Source: Azospirillum brasilense
GTDB taxonomy: Bacteria; Pseudomonadota; Alphaproteobacteria; Azospirillales; Azospirillaceae
Direction: 5' to 3'
NCBI RefSeq assembly: GCF_022023855.1
Contig: NZ_CP059451.1
Location: 558,001 to 622,000, forward strand
Length of the DNA: 64,000 bases
How positions within the stretch are numbered: the stretch's first letter is position 1; the number at the start of each line of letters is the position of its first letter. The notes below the pieces were generated by a model that ran no database searches, was not told where the DNA came from, and worked only from the letters and a program-made list of their open reading frames with translations. Below, piece by piece: positions 43,359 to 52,800 of this stretch. Position numbers and translations under genes: made by a program.

Positions 43359-43954
43359 AGCTGGTCAGGAAGGGGCAACTGCTCGACCGCCGAGCCGAAA
43401 CCATTGCGGGGCGGCCCACTCAGCCGGCCGGCGCCGCCAAATCTCTAGCCGGCGAGAGTTTTGAGGACTCGATCAATCGGCTGCTCGAAGAGAGCCGGGA
43501 GCGCTTCGTCCTGGTGGGCGACCTGCTTCTGGACTGGAAGGAATCCGTACCGCATGGCCAGTTCATGAAGGTACTGGCCGAACGGATCGATGCCGGTGCC
43601 CTTCGCCACCTGAGCTACCAGAGCGCCAACCGCTACATGACCGTGGCCGCAGCGCTCCGCCAGGGGGCTGTCGCTCCAGACGAACTTCCCAAGGAGTCGG
43701 AAGCCGCATACCTCCTGACGTCGCTCAAGCCCGATGAACTTGAAGCGGCAAAGCAGGAGGGGCTCGTCAGGCCGACGGTGAAAAAGGCCGAGTTGGCGCA
43801 GTTCCGCAAGCGACTAAGGTCCCCTTCCCTCTCTTCCGAGCCAAAGGATCGGAAAACGATCTTGGAAGAACGCCGTGCCGAACTGCGCGAGAAGCTGAAA
43901 TCCATCAAGGCCGAGTTGGCCGGCGTGGAAGCAGAGTTGAAAGCGCTGGATTGA
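43355..43954 (+). CDS. ParA-partner protein, DUF3102-like, with C-terminal coiled coil
   Basis: A 199-residue protein with a GTG start overlapping parA. The middle, RFVLVGDLLLDWKESVPHGQ then FMKVLAERIDAGALRHLSYQ and SANRYMTVAAALR, resembles DUF3102-like DNA-associated proteins, where an AxRYMxxA helix recurs. The C-terminal 45 residues (EERRAELREKLKSIKAELAG, VEAELKAL) are a clear coiled coil. The N-terminus is basic (KLVRKGQLLDRRAETIAGRP), a possible ATPase-stimulating arm as in ParB/ParG partners. It is most likely the centromere- or cargo-binding partner of the ParA (inference). Confidence 0.65.
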   Translation: MKLVRKGQLLDRRAETIAGRPTQPAGAAKSLAGESFEDSINRLLEESRERFVLVGDLLLDWKESVPHGQFMKVLAERIDAGALRHLSYQSANRYMTVAAALRQGAVAPDELPKESEAAYLLTSLKPDELEAAKQEGLVRPTVKKAELAQFRKRLRSPSLSSEPKDRKTILEERRAELREKLKSIKAELAGVEAELKALD

Positions 43955-43985
43955 TCGGCGCCTTCATTCCCCCGCGCAGATCACT

Positions 43986-44178
43986 TCAGCGATAAACAAC
44001 CCGACACACCGCCTCGACCTTATCCAGGTCCAGCCAGTCGTCGAACCGGACCCTGCTTTCCATGTCGAGCCGGTACGGCCCAGTGGCGGCGATCCTCCTC
44101 AGCACCTTGGTCACATTGTCCGGGCCGAACCGGCCGGCATAGCTGACCAGCCGGGCGCCGCCGGGATGCTGTGGCCAC
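43986..44178 (-). pseudogene. Phosphoribosylanthranilate isomerase-like barrel, C-terminal fragment
   Basis: The minus strand reads EWPQHPGGARLVSYAGRFGP, then DNVTKVLRRIAATGPYRLDM, ESRVRFDDWLDLDKVEAVCR and VVYR-stop. The GPDNVxxVL...DMESRVR pattern is the phosphate-binding end of TrpF-like TIM barrels. No upstream part of the gene exists; the reading frame stops making sense near 44178. Confidence 0.6.
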
Positions 44179-44239
44179 TCCTACGACGCCCTCCCCTCCC
44201 CGGTCGAGCGATCGAACAGCCAGTCCACCGCCGTGCTGG

Positions 44240-44438
44240 CTGGAAACTCCAGGTCACGAGTCTGAGCAATGCGCTGTGCGCCGACCTCGGCATTCCACCG
44301 CGCCTGCGGGATGTCGGCATGACCGAGGACCGGCTGGACGAGATGGCGCGGCGCAGCCACACGACCGACCGCAACCGCTGGAGCCCGCGGCACACCAGCG
44401 GCGAGGATTTCCAGGGGCTGTTCCGCGCGGCGATCTGA
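44240..44438 (+). pseudogene. Iron-containing alcohol dehydrogenase, C-terminal fragment
   Basis: About 60 residues: LSNALCADLGIPPRLRDVGM, then TEDRLDEMARRSHTTDRNRW and a GEDFQGLFRAAI end. The LGxPxRLRDVGxTEDxL pattern is typical of the C-terminal helical domain of Fe-ADH/maleylacetate reductase enzymes. The catalytic domain is missing. It ends 13 bases before the PKS stop codon on the other strand. Confidence 0.6.
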
Positions 44439-44451
44439 TCCGAACGCCCGT

Positions 44452-47400
44452 TCACGGACCTGCGCCGGGCGTGGGTGGATCGGCACCGCCCAGCTGCTCC
44501 GCGAGGCTCTTGAGCGGCACGGGGCCGAGGAGGTCGGCGATCCCCAGATCGACCGACCAGTCCGCGGCGATCCGCATCTGGATCTCCACCGCCATCAGCG
44601 AGTCCGCGCCGGACGAGGACAGCACGCTGTCCCCCGTCAGGTCATCCACGGAAACTCCCATGACCCGCGAGGCCAAAGCCCGCAGATAGTCCGTCGCCAG
44701 CGCGCGACGGGCGGCCGGGGAGCCGCCGGTGCGGGCGGCGTCCGCCAGGGTCGCCAGGTCGTGGCGCGGCGCGGCCGCCGCGACCGGCCCCGGCCCCCCG
44801 CCCCGGGACAGCCAATGGCCGGGCGGCCGGTGCATGGCGAGCGCCGGCCAGTCGGCGGCCACCAAGCAGAGCTGCGGGTCCGGCGACGTCCAGACCATGT
44901 CCAGAAGCTGCCGGCCCTCGGCGGGAGCGAGCGGGAAGAACCCACGGGCGCGGAAGCTGGCGGCGAGAGACGCCTCCTCTCCCATGCCGGTGGTCCAAGG
45001 CCCCCATCCCAGCGCGCGTGCGGGCACGCCCTGGCGGCACAGCCAGTCGGCCATGCCGTCGAGATAGCCGTTGGCCGCGGCGTAGACCGCCTGCCCGTAG
45101 GCGGGCAGAAGGCTGGCGATGGACCCGTAGAGCAACAGGAAATCCAGGCTACCGCCGTCGCAGGCGGCGAGAAGGTTGTGGAGGCCCGACACCTTGGGTC
45201 CCAGGACACGGGCGACGTCCGCCGGACCGGTGTCCGTCAGCGCCTTGTCGGCGATCGCCCCCGCCGCATGGACGATTCCGCGCAGCGGCGGCAGGCCTTG
45301 CGCCGCCAGCGCGCCCGCCAAGGCCGGCGCGAACGCCGGCTCGGCGATGTCGGCGGCGATGACGGCGACCCGGATGCCACGCTGCTCCAGGCTTCGGACC
45401 CAGCCGATCCGCCGACGAACATTCTCGGGGTGCCCGTCGTCCCAGGCATCGCGAGGCGGCAGGGGCCGGCGGCCGACCAGCACGACAGCACGCGCACCGT
45501 GATCGGCCAGATAGTCGGTGACCAGCCCGCCGAGGGCGCCGAAGGCGCCGGTGACGAGGTAGCTGGCGTCCCGGCGCAGCACCGGCGGCCGCGCCGCGGG
45601 GCGCGCGCCGGCGGGCTCCACTCCCGGCTCCCACCAGACGCCCGCGCCGTCCAGCCGGAATTGGCCGCCGGGGTCCGCTCCGCTCATCCGGTCATGGAGC
45701 CGCGCGCACCAGTCCGGGGGCAAGGACGCCGGAAGATCCACGAGACCGCCGAACATCTCGATCCGTTCCGCCTCCGCCACCGTGCGCCCGGCACTCCACA
45801 GGGACCGCGCCACCGGCGACCCCGCATCGCCGTCGGCGAACGCGGCGCGCGTCACCAGCCACAGCCGGGACGGCCGCCGCAGGCGCGTGCAGCTGTCCCG
45901 AAGCTGGCCGATCAGTCGGCCGATCCGTTCGCCGTCGTCGCGGCCCGGCGGTCCGGCGAGATCGAGCGGACGGAAATCCACCACCCGATCGCCGCCGGCC
46001 GCGTCCTCGGCGCTGCGGCATACGCGGACCTCCGCGACGCTCCGCGCGGCGAGGTGATCGGCGAACCGCTGGCCGAGGCCGCCCTCGTCGGCCAGGACGC
46101 GCCACGACAGCTTCGGCCGCTCCACGCTTGGCCGCTCCTCGCCGTTATGATCGGCGGCAGAGACCGGAAGCGGCCGCCAGACCGCGGTCAGGACGGCATC
46201 CGCCGGGTCGCGGCCACCGGAGAACGCCGATGGCGGTTCGATCGGCGACAGCGTCACCCCGCGCAGTTCGACGATCACCCGCCCCCGCGCGTCGGTGAGC
46301 ACGGCGTCGCCGACGGTTTCCCGATGGTCGCGCCGCACCAGCCGGGTTGCCGCCGCGAGCGGCAGTTCGGCGGCCGTGATCGGGTGATGCAGGCGGACGT
46401 CGGCGATGCCGCCGAGAACACGGTCCGGCTCGCGCCGGCCGTCGGTCGAGCGCGCCGCCAGTTCCACGAAGAGGAGGCTTTGCAGCAGCCCGTCGAGAAG
46501 CACCGGCGGGAAAGCGAGCCCCGCGACGGCGGCCGCGCTGATCCGGGAGACGCTCCGCGCGGCGTCGAAGCGGATCGTCTCGATGCAGCGGTAGGTCGGC
46601 CCGTAATCGTGCCCGAGCCCGACGAGGGCGTCGTAGTAGCGGTCCCCGGACCACGCGCGGGCCTCCTCCCCGCACCAGCCGTCGAACCGTTGCGCGGCGT
46701 GGCCGGACGCGCAGGGCAGGGCGGTCGTCGCCACCGCGTCGGCAAGGCGCCCGCCGTCGTCCCGGTCGTCAACGCGGAGGTCGCCGCGCTCGGGGTCGAA
46801 GGTGAACCGCAGCCTCGCCTCGCCGGACCGGGCCAGCGCGCCCTTGTGGAACCGCAGGTCGGCGAAGCGAATGGACGCTCCACCCGGCGCCGTCCCCCGC
46901 ACGGCCACCATTGCGGCGGCCATCGCCTCGATGAGCAGGGCGGCCGGCATGCGCGCCCGTCCCAGCACCTTGTGGTCCTTCCAGTCCCAGGCGGCCTCGG
47001 GCGCGATGTCGGCCTCCCAGACCCAGTCCCGCGCCGAGCATCGGGCACCGAGGAACGGATGGTCCCCGCGGCGCAGCCGGAAGGCCCGCATGCCGGCCGC
47101 CTCGCTCCAGTAGGGCTGCTCCCGCCAGGCATAGGGGGGCAGCGTCGCGACGGCGCCGGCTGATGGCGCCGGCAGGAGCGCGGACCAGTCGGGCCGCCCC
47201 CCCAGCGTCGCCCAGCGCGCCAGGCTCTCGACGAAGGCGTCCCGGTCCCGCCGCCCCCGCTGCAGGGTGGCGACGACCGGGGCACCGATCGTCTCCGTCA
47301 CCGTCGCCAGCAGCGTCGGATGCGCGCTGATCTCCTGGCACACCGCCGGCCCCGCGGCGCCGATCCCGGCCACGGCCGGGGCGAAGAGAACGGTGTCGCG

Positions 47401-49863
47401 AAGGTTGCGCCACCAGTAACCGGGGAAATCACCGCCGATCACCGCCTCGTCGACGGGGCGGCCGGTCACCGTCGACCACAGCGCGCGGTCCGGGATCCGG
47501 AAGGAGAAGGGCGCCAGTCCCGCGCGGAACTCCTCCTCAAGGCCGTCCATCGCCGCGCTGTGATAGGCGACGCCCGCCGCCAGGGCGCGGTGGGGGACGC
47601 GCCGCCTCTTCAGCGTGAGGGCCAGGGCCGCCAAGGCCGCGCGCGAGCCGCTGAGCGTCACCGATGACGGACCGTTCACCGCCGCCAGCGCAATGCCGGG
47701 ATGTCCGGCGACGAGGGCTTCCGCCTCGCCCACCGCCGCCCGCAGGGCCAGCATTCCGCCGGTGCCGTCCAGGCGGTTCTGCAGCCGGCTGCGGTGATGG
47801 ACGATGGCGACCGCGGTGGCGAGGTCGATCGCACCGGCGGCGTGGAAGGCGGCGATCTCGCCGACGCTGTGGCCGACCGCCACGTCGGCCCGCACGCCCC
47901 GGGATTCCAGCAGACGGGCCAGGGCGATCTGCAGGAACAGCGTCAGCGGCTGGGCCGGCACGGGCGCCAGCCCGGCTCCGTGCGCGTCCGCCGTCGCGCT
48001 GTCGGCGAGCAGGGAGATTCCCGACAGCGCGGCGTAGCGTTCGTCGCACGCGCGCAGCGTATCGCGGTAGACGGGAAAGGCATCGGCCAGATCCGCCCCC
48101 ATGCCCCGCCATTGCGGGCCCATGCCGGCGAAGATCCAGACCAGCCGGTGGCCGGCGACCTCCTCACCCTGCACCCAGTCCGGCGTTTCGGGAGCAGCGA
48201 GATAGGCCTCGCACTCCGCGCGCAGATCCCTGCGATCCGACGCCATCAGGTGGAGGTGATGGGTGAAGAGCGACCGCCGATGCAGGGTCGCGGCCGCCAG
48301 CGCCGCCACGGCCTCGTCGGCGGCGGGATCGCCGTTCCCGTGATCGTCGTTCCCCGGGTCGGCCTTATCGCCGTCACCCTTTCCGGCTGCGCCCCCGGCC
48401 GTGGTGTCGAGGAAGGTCCGGAGGGCTTCTACCTGCAAGGGCAGGTGAGCGCGCGTCGGTCCCGACAGCCGGACGACCAGCCCGTCCGCAGCGGCGGCGC
48501 TCAGCCGGTTCTTGGGCTGGCTTTTTCGGGACGGCAGGGGAGGGGGGGAGGAGGGGGCCGTCACGATGGCGTGGGCGTTGGTTCCACCGAAGCCGAAGGC
48601 GCTCACCCCGGCGAACGGGGCACGGTCCGGCCAGGGCTCCGGCCGCAGCGGCAGCCGCAGCCCCGACTCCGCGAGGTCGAGCCCGTCCGGGTCCCGCTGC
48701 CAATGCAGGTGGGGCGGGATCCGCCGGTGCGAGAGGCTGAGGACCGTCTTGAACAGGCCGGCCATTCCCGCCGCCGCCTCCGCGTGCCCCATGTTCGCCT
48801 TGACGGACCCGATCCACAACGGGCCGGAGCGCCGGCCACCGAACACGCCCGCCAGGGCGCCGGCCTCGGCCCGGTCGCCCGCGCGCGTGCCGGTGCCGTG
48901 GGCCTCGACGTACCCGACCGCGTCGGGCGACAGCCCGCCCTGCTCCAGCGCGGCCGTCACCAGCCGTATCTGCGCCGCCGGGTCGGGCAGCGTCACCCCC
49001 GTCACCGGCCCGTTGTGGTTGACCGCGGTGCTCACCACCTCCGCCCGCCGCCGCCAGCCGCGCCGCACGGCCATGTCGAGCGGGGACAGGAGAACCATCG
49101 CGACGGACTCCGCCCGGACATAGCCGTCGGCCCGATGGTCGAAGGCGCGGCAGCGTCCGGACGGCGACAGGAGCCCGGCCCTTCCCTCGATCGCGGTGTA
49201 GTGGGGGGCCAGCTGCAGTTGGGCCGCCCCCACCAGGGCAAGCTCGCATTCGCCACGGCGCAGGCTTTCCACCGCCAGATGCAGCGCCACCAGGGACGAC
49301 GAGCAGGCCGTGTCGATGGTCATGCTCGGGCCGGTGAAGTGGAAGCAATGGGAGATCCGGTTGGACAGCAGCGTCTGCATCACGCCGGTCGCGGTGTGCG
49401 GCGAAACCGGCGGGTCCTCGGAGTCGCCCAGCTGAAGGAGCTGGTAGTCCTGGGTGAAGCCGCCGACGAAGACGCCGACCGGCCGCTCCCGCCAGTCGGC
49501 GGCGGCGAGGCCCGCGTCCTCCCAGCACCGCCACGTCGCCTTCAGCAGAAGCCTCTGGGCCGGGTCCATCGCCTCGGCCTCGCGGGGGGCGATGCCGAAG
49601 AAGGCCGCGTCGAACCGGTCGATGCCACGCAGGAAGCCGCCCCACCGGCTGGGATGGACGAAATCGCGGCCCGCCGGCTCCCCGGAGGGAGTCGGCCGGT
49701 GGAAGGAGTTCACCCGCCAACGTTCCGGCGGCACCTCCTCGATCAGGTCGCGACCGCCGAGCAGCGCCTCCCACAGGGTGTCGGGGAAGGCGGCCTCGCC
49801 GGGAAAGAAGCCCGCCATCCCGAGGATGGCGACACGCCCGGCCGTCGTCATCGGCGCGATCAT
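44452..49863 (-). CDS. Type I polyketide synthase, KS-AT-DH-KR-ACP
   Basis: A 1,803-residue single-module PKS. The ketosynthase (about 8-430) has Cys187 in DTACSSSLVALH, the VEAHGTGT His and KANMGHAEAAAG. The acyltransferase has Ser666 in GHSVGEIAAFHAAG, with VAYHSAAMD as specificity loop (not decisive). The dehydratase has the HxxxGxxxxP motif with His964 (DHKVLGRARMP). The ketoreductase has VTGAFGALGG (about 1430) and Tyr1594 (AVYAAANGYLDG). The carrier protein has Ser1755 in GADSLMAVE. There is no enoylreductase or thioesterase, so it would yield an unsaturated or hydroxylated chain, released or passed on elsewhere. The start overlaps the RHS stop (ATGA). Modular or iterative action cannot be told. 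Confidence 0.92.
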   Translation of the reverse strand: MIAPMTTAGRVAILGMAGFFPGEAAFPDTLWEALLGGRDLIEEVPPERWRVNSFHRPTPSGEPAGRDFVHPSRWGGFLRGIDRFDAAFFGIAPREAEAMDPAQRLLLKATWRCWEDAGLAAADWRERPVGVFVGGFTQDYQLLQLGDSEDPPVSPHTATGVMQTLLSNRISHCFHFTGPSMTIDTACSSSLVALHLAVESLRRGECELALVGAAQLQLAPHYTAIEGRAGLLSPSGRCRAFDHRADGYVRAESVAMVLLSPLDMAVRRGWRRRAEVVSTAVNHNGPVTGVTLPDPAAQIRLVTAALEQGGLSPDAVGYVEAHGTGTRAGDRAEAGALAGVFGGRRSGPLWIGSVKANMGHAEAAAGMAGLFKTVLSLSHRRIPPHLHWQRDPDGLDLAESGLRLPLRPEPWPDRAPFAGVSAFGFGGTNAHAIVTAPSSPPPLPSRKSQPKNRLSAAAADGLVVRLSGPTRAHLPLQVEALRTFLDTTAGGAAGKGDGDKADPGNDDHGNGDPAADEAVAALAAATLHRRSLFTHHLHLMASDRRDLRAECEAYLAAPETPDWVQGEEVAGHRLVWIFAGMGPQWRGMGADLADAFPVYRDTLRACDERYAALSGISLLADSATADAHGAGLAPVPAQPLTLFLQIALARLLESRGVRADVAVGHSVGEIAAFHAAGAIDLATAVAIVHHRSRLQNRLDGTGGMLALRAAVGEAEALVAGHPGIALAAVNGPSSVTLSGSRAALAALALTLKRRRVPHRALAAGVAYHSAAMDGLEEEFRAGLAPFSFRIPDRALWSTVTGRPVDEAVIGGDFPGYWWRNLRDTVLFAPAVAGIGAAGPAVCQEISAHPTLLATVTETIGAPVVATLQRGRRDRDAFVESLARWATLGGRPDWSALLPAPSAGAVATLPPYAWREQPYWSEAAGMRAFRLRRGDHPFLGARCSARDWVWEADIAPEAAWDWKDHKVLGRARMPAALLIEAMAAAMVAVRGTAPGGASIRFADLRFHKGALARSGEARLRFTFDPERGDLRVDDRDDGGRLADAVATTALPCASGHAAQRFDGWCGEEARAWSGDRYYDALVGLGHDYGPTYRCIETIRFDAARSVSRISAAAVAGLAFPPVLLDGLLQSLLFVELAARSTDGRREPDRVLGGIADVRLHHPITAAELPLAAATRLVRRDHRETVGDAVLTDARGRVIVELRGVTLSPIEPPSAFSGGRDPADAVLTAVWRPLPVSAADHNGEERPSVERPKLSWRVLADEGGLGQRFADHLAARSVAEVRVCRSAEDAAGGDRVVDFRPLDLAGPPGRDDGERIGRLIGQLRDSCTRLRRPSRLWLVTRAAFADGDAGSPVARSLWSAGRTVAEAERIEMFGGLVDLPASLPPDWCARLHDRMSGADPGGQFRLDGAGVWWEPGVEPAGARPAARPPVLRRDASYLVTGAFGALGGLVTDYLADHGARAVVLVGRRPLPPRDAWDDGHPENVRRRIGWVRSLEQRGIRVAVIAADIAEPAFAPALAGALAAQGLPPLRGIVHAAGAIADKALTDTGPADVARVLGPKVSGLHNLLAACDGGSLDFLLLYGSIASLLPAYGQAVYAAANGYLDGMADWLCRQGVPARALGWGPWTTGMGEEASLAASFRARGFFPLAPAEGRQLLDMVWTSPDPQLCLVAADWPALAMHRPPGHWLSRGGGPGPVAAAAPRHDLATLADAARTGGSPAARRALATDYLRALASRVMGVSVDDLTGDSVLSSSGADSLMAVEIQMRIAADWSVDLGIADLLGPVPLKSLAEQLGGADPPTPGAGP

Positions 49864-52800
49864 CCCTGGCGTCCGTAGTAGAGCTGGCGGCTGAAGGGAC
49901 CGCGGATCTCCTCCGTCTGCTTGCGGAACTCGGTGTTGAACGAGCCGTTCCGGGTGATCGTGTCCTCGTACCGACCGGTGACCGGCTGGTAGGGCTGCGC
50001 CGACGCCGACGATGGCGTGCTCCCGTTGTCCAGCGGCGTTTCGCGCTGGCCGTTGCCGTTGGCGCCGCCGGTGTCCGCGCCGCTGCCGGCCCCGACGATG
50101 TCGACGATGCCGAGCGCCAGCGTCGTCGCGCCCAGGCCGAAATTGGCGAACCCGGTCACCGCCAGGATGGCCGCCTTGTCGTAGCCGAGGAGTTGGCCCA
50201 TTCCGGACAGCGCGCTGCGGCCCAGGAGCTGACCGCCCGACATCGGACCGATCTGAACGACGTCCCCCGCGGTCGAGCTGAACCGCACCAGCGGCGCGTA
50301 GTCGCCGGCGGCCGGCCGGGAGAAGAAACGGGCGCCGCGGGTCAGGTAGGGCGAGAATTTCTGCGAGGTCAGCAGCCCCTTCCAGACTCCCGCCCCCACC
50401 GACATCACCATCGCCGCCGCTCCCAGGATGGTCGAGATGATCCCCAGCGTGCGGATCGTCCCTTCCCGGTGCTGGCCGGTCCTCTCGTCGTCCACGGTCA
50501 TGGCGGCGCTGGCGACGCCGAGGGTGGCGCCGGCGAGGCCGGTGATGGCGCCGGCCGCGTTGAACAGGGCAAAGGCGCCCGCCATGGAGAAGAGGGAGGC
50601 ACCGCCCGTCGGAACGGCCGCCGCCACGGCGACAACGGCGATGACAAGCGCCGCCACCAGCGCGGCGACCGAGATGATGAGATTCCACAGGCTGCTCAAC
50701 AGCCCGGAGGGATCGGCGCGGTTGATAGGGTCGCCCTTGCAGTAGGCGTAGCAGCTGAACCCGCCGCCGGAGAACGGCGCCAGCGGATCGGGGGTCAGGA
50801 ACATCATCAACTCGGGGCTGTAGGCGCGCCGCCCGTGGCCGAGGTGGTAGAGGTTGGCCATCGCGTCGAACCGCTCGCCGTTGAAGGCGATGCGCTGGCG
50901 TTCGATCAGTGGGGTCCCCGGTTCGACGCCCGGCTGGCCCGATTCGCCGTAGGGCGTGTACATCCGGCCAAGGACCTGATCGCCCGCCTCGACGGCGGCG
51001 GCGACGGAGCCGGACGGGTCGACGGCGTACAACTCGCTTTCGGCCGGGCTCCCGCCGGACGTGCGCCGGGTCCGGCCGCGGACCGCCTCCTTGTCGCGCC
51101 GGTACCGCACCGACGCCGTTCCCTGGCTCTCCTCGGCGAGGCTGCCGCTGGCGTAATGCAGGTCGAGCGGCTGCGCGTCGGGAATCGCCTGGCGGATCAG
51201 CCGGCCTTCGGCGTCGTAAACATAGGAGCCCGACCGCGAGCAGTCCGTCAGATGGTTGAAGTCGTCGTAAGCGAAGGTCCGCCCGGCCCCGTCATCGATC
51301 AGGTTGCCGTTGGCGTCGTATTTGAGAACCCGCTGCGCCGCCGGCAGGCTGTCGTCGATCCGCTGCAGCTGGCTCGGGATCGCGGGGTTGTAGACGCGGG
51401 TGCTGGTGTTGACCGTGCCGTCGCGGAAGCGGGTCACCACCGAGGTGATGTTGTCGAGCGCGTCGAGCCGGAAGCTCTGCAGCGCGATCTCCCGGCCCCG
51501 GCTGTCGCTGGGGAAACGGCTGCCGGAGCAGCCATAGACGAGCAGACGGGAATAGGCATCGTAGGCGAAGGTCTCCTGGCTGAGGATCGCGTTGGCGCCG
51601 TCCCGCGTCGTCCGGTTCGCCAGGGTGCCGTTGGGGTGGTAGCCGCGCTGCACGCTCGATAGGACAGCACCGCCCAGACGGAAGGTCCGGGTCTGCTCCC
51701 GGCCGAAATCGTCGTACTCCACCGTCGTGGCGATGGTCGTCCCGTCCTGGGTCACCTGATTGCTGGCCAGCCGGCCGAAGGCGTCGTAGGTCTGCTGGAT
51801 GGTGGCGGAGCCGTTGACGATCTCGCGCACGCGGCCGGCCGAATCGTAGCGGCGGACCTCGATGTCACCGGACGGTGCCTCGGTCCGGAGCAGGCGGCCG
51901 GCCGGCGAGTGGGTGTAGCGGCAGACGGAGGACGCGCCGCCGAGCGTCACCGTTTCCGTCGTCGGGTAACCCTGGCCGTCATAGCCGTAGCTCCGCGTCG
52001 CGGCGGCGTTGTGGGCGCGCAGCGGCTGGCCGCTGACCGGATCATACTGGAAATCGTTGACGGACTGCTGCTGGCGGCTGACCGCGGTCACGGCATCAAT
52101 GGCGGCGTCGTAGCGGTAGGTGAGGGTGACGTTCGCCGGCGTCACCTTGCGGGACGGCCGCGTGGCGCCGCCGTCATACGCGAAGGTCGACACCGCCATC
52201 CCCGCCCGGCTTTCTGACAGCAGGCGCCCCAGCCCGTCGTAGGCGCGGCTGCCCAGCGTGATGCCGTTGACCGCCATCGACGCCACCAGCTCCGCGCTGG
52301 TGTGCGGAGCGTAGGTCACCGCCGTGGTGCGGGCGGCGGTGCCGTCCGCCGGTCGGGCGCGCGTCACGCTGACGCGGTCGAACGCGTCGTAGTCGTATTC
52401 GGTGACATGGCCGTCGACGTCGGTCACCCCGACGCAGCGGCCGAAGCCGTCGTAACGCCGGGTCAGCGTCTGCAGGCGGCTGCCGGAACGCCCGACCTGG
52501 GTGACGGAGGCCACCTGGTTGAAGGCGTTGTAGCTGTTGACGGTGGTGTTGAGCCCCTGGACCCCCGTGGTCAGCGTGTTCCCGACCGGGTCGCGCCGCG
52601 TCAGCGAAACGCTGCCGTCGGGGTTCGTCGTCCGCGCCACCTGGTTCCAGTCGTCGTAGGCGTAGCTGGTGACCAGGGTGAGTTCCGTGCCGTCGACCTG
52701 GTCGAACACTGTGTCCGACGCCTTGCGTTCGAAGCGGTCGTAGACCGTCGCGCGCATCCGGCGCTCCGTGGTTCCGCCGACGAGCTGGGCGGCGGACACC

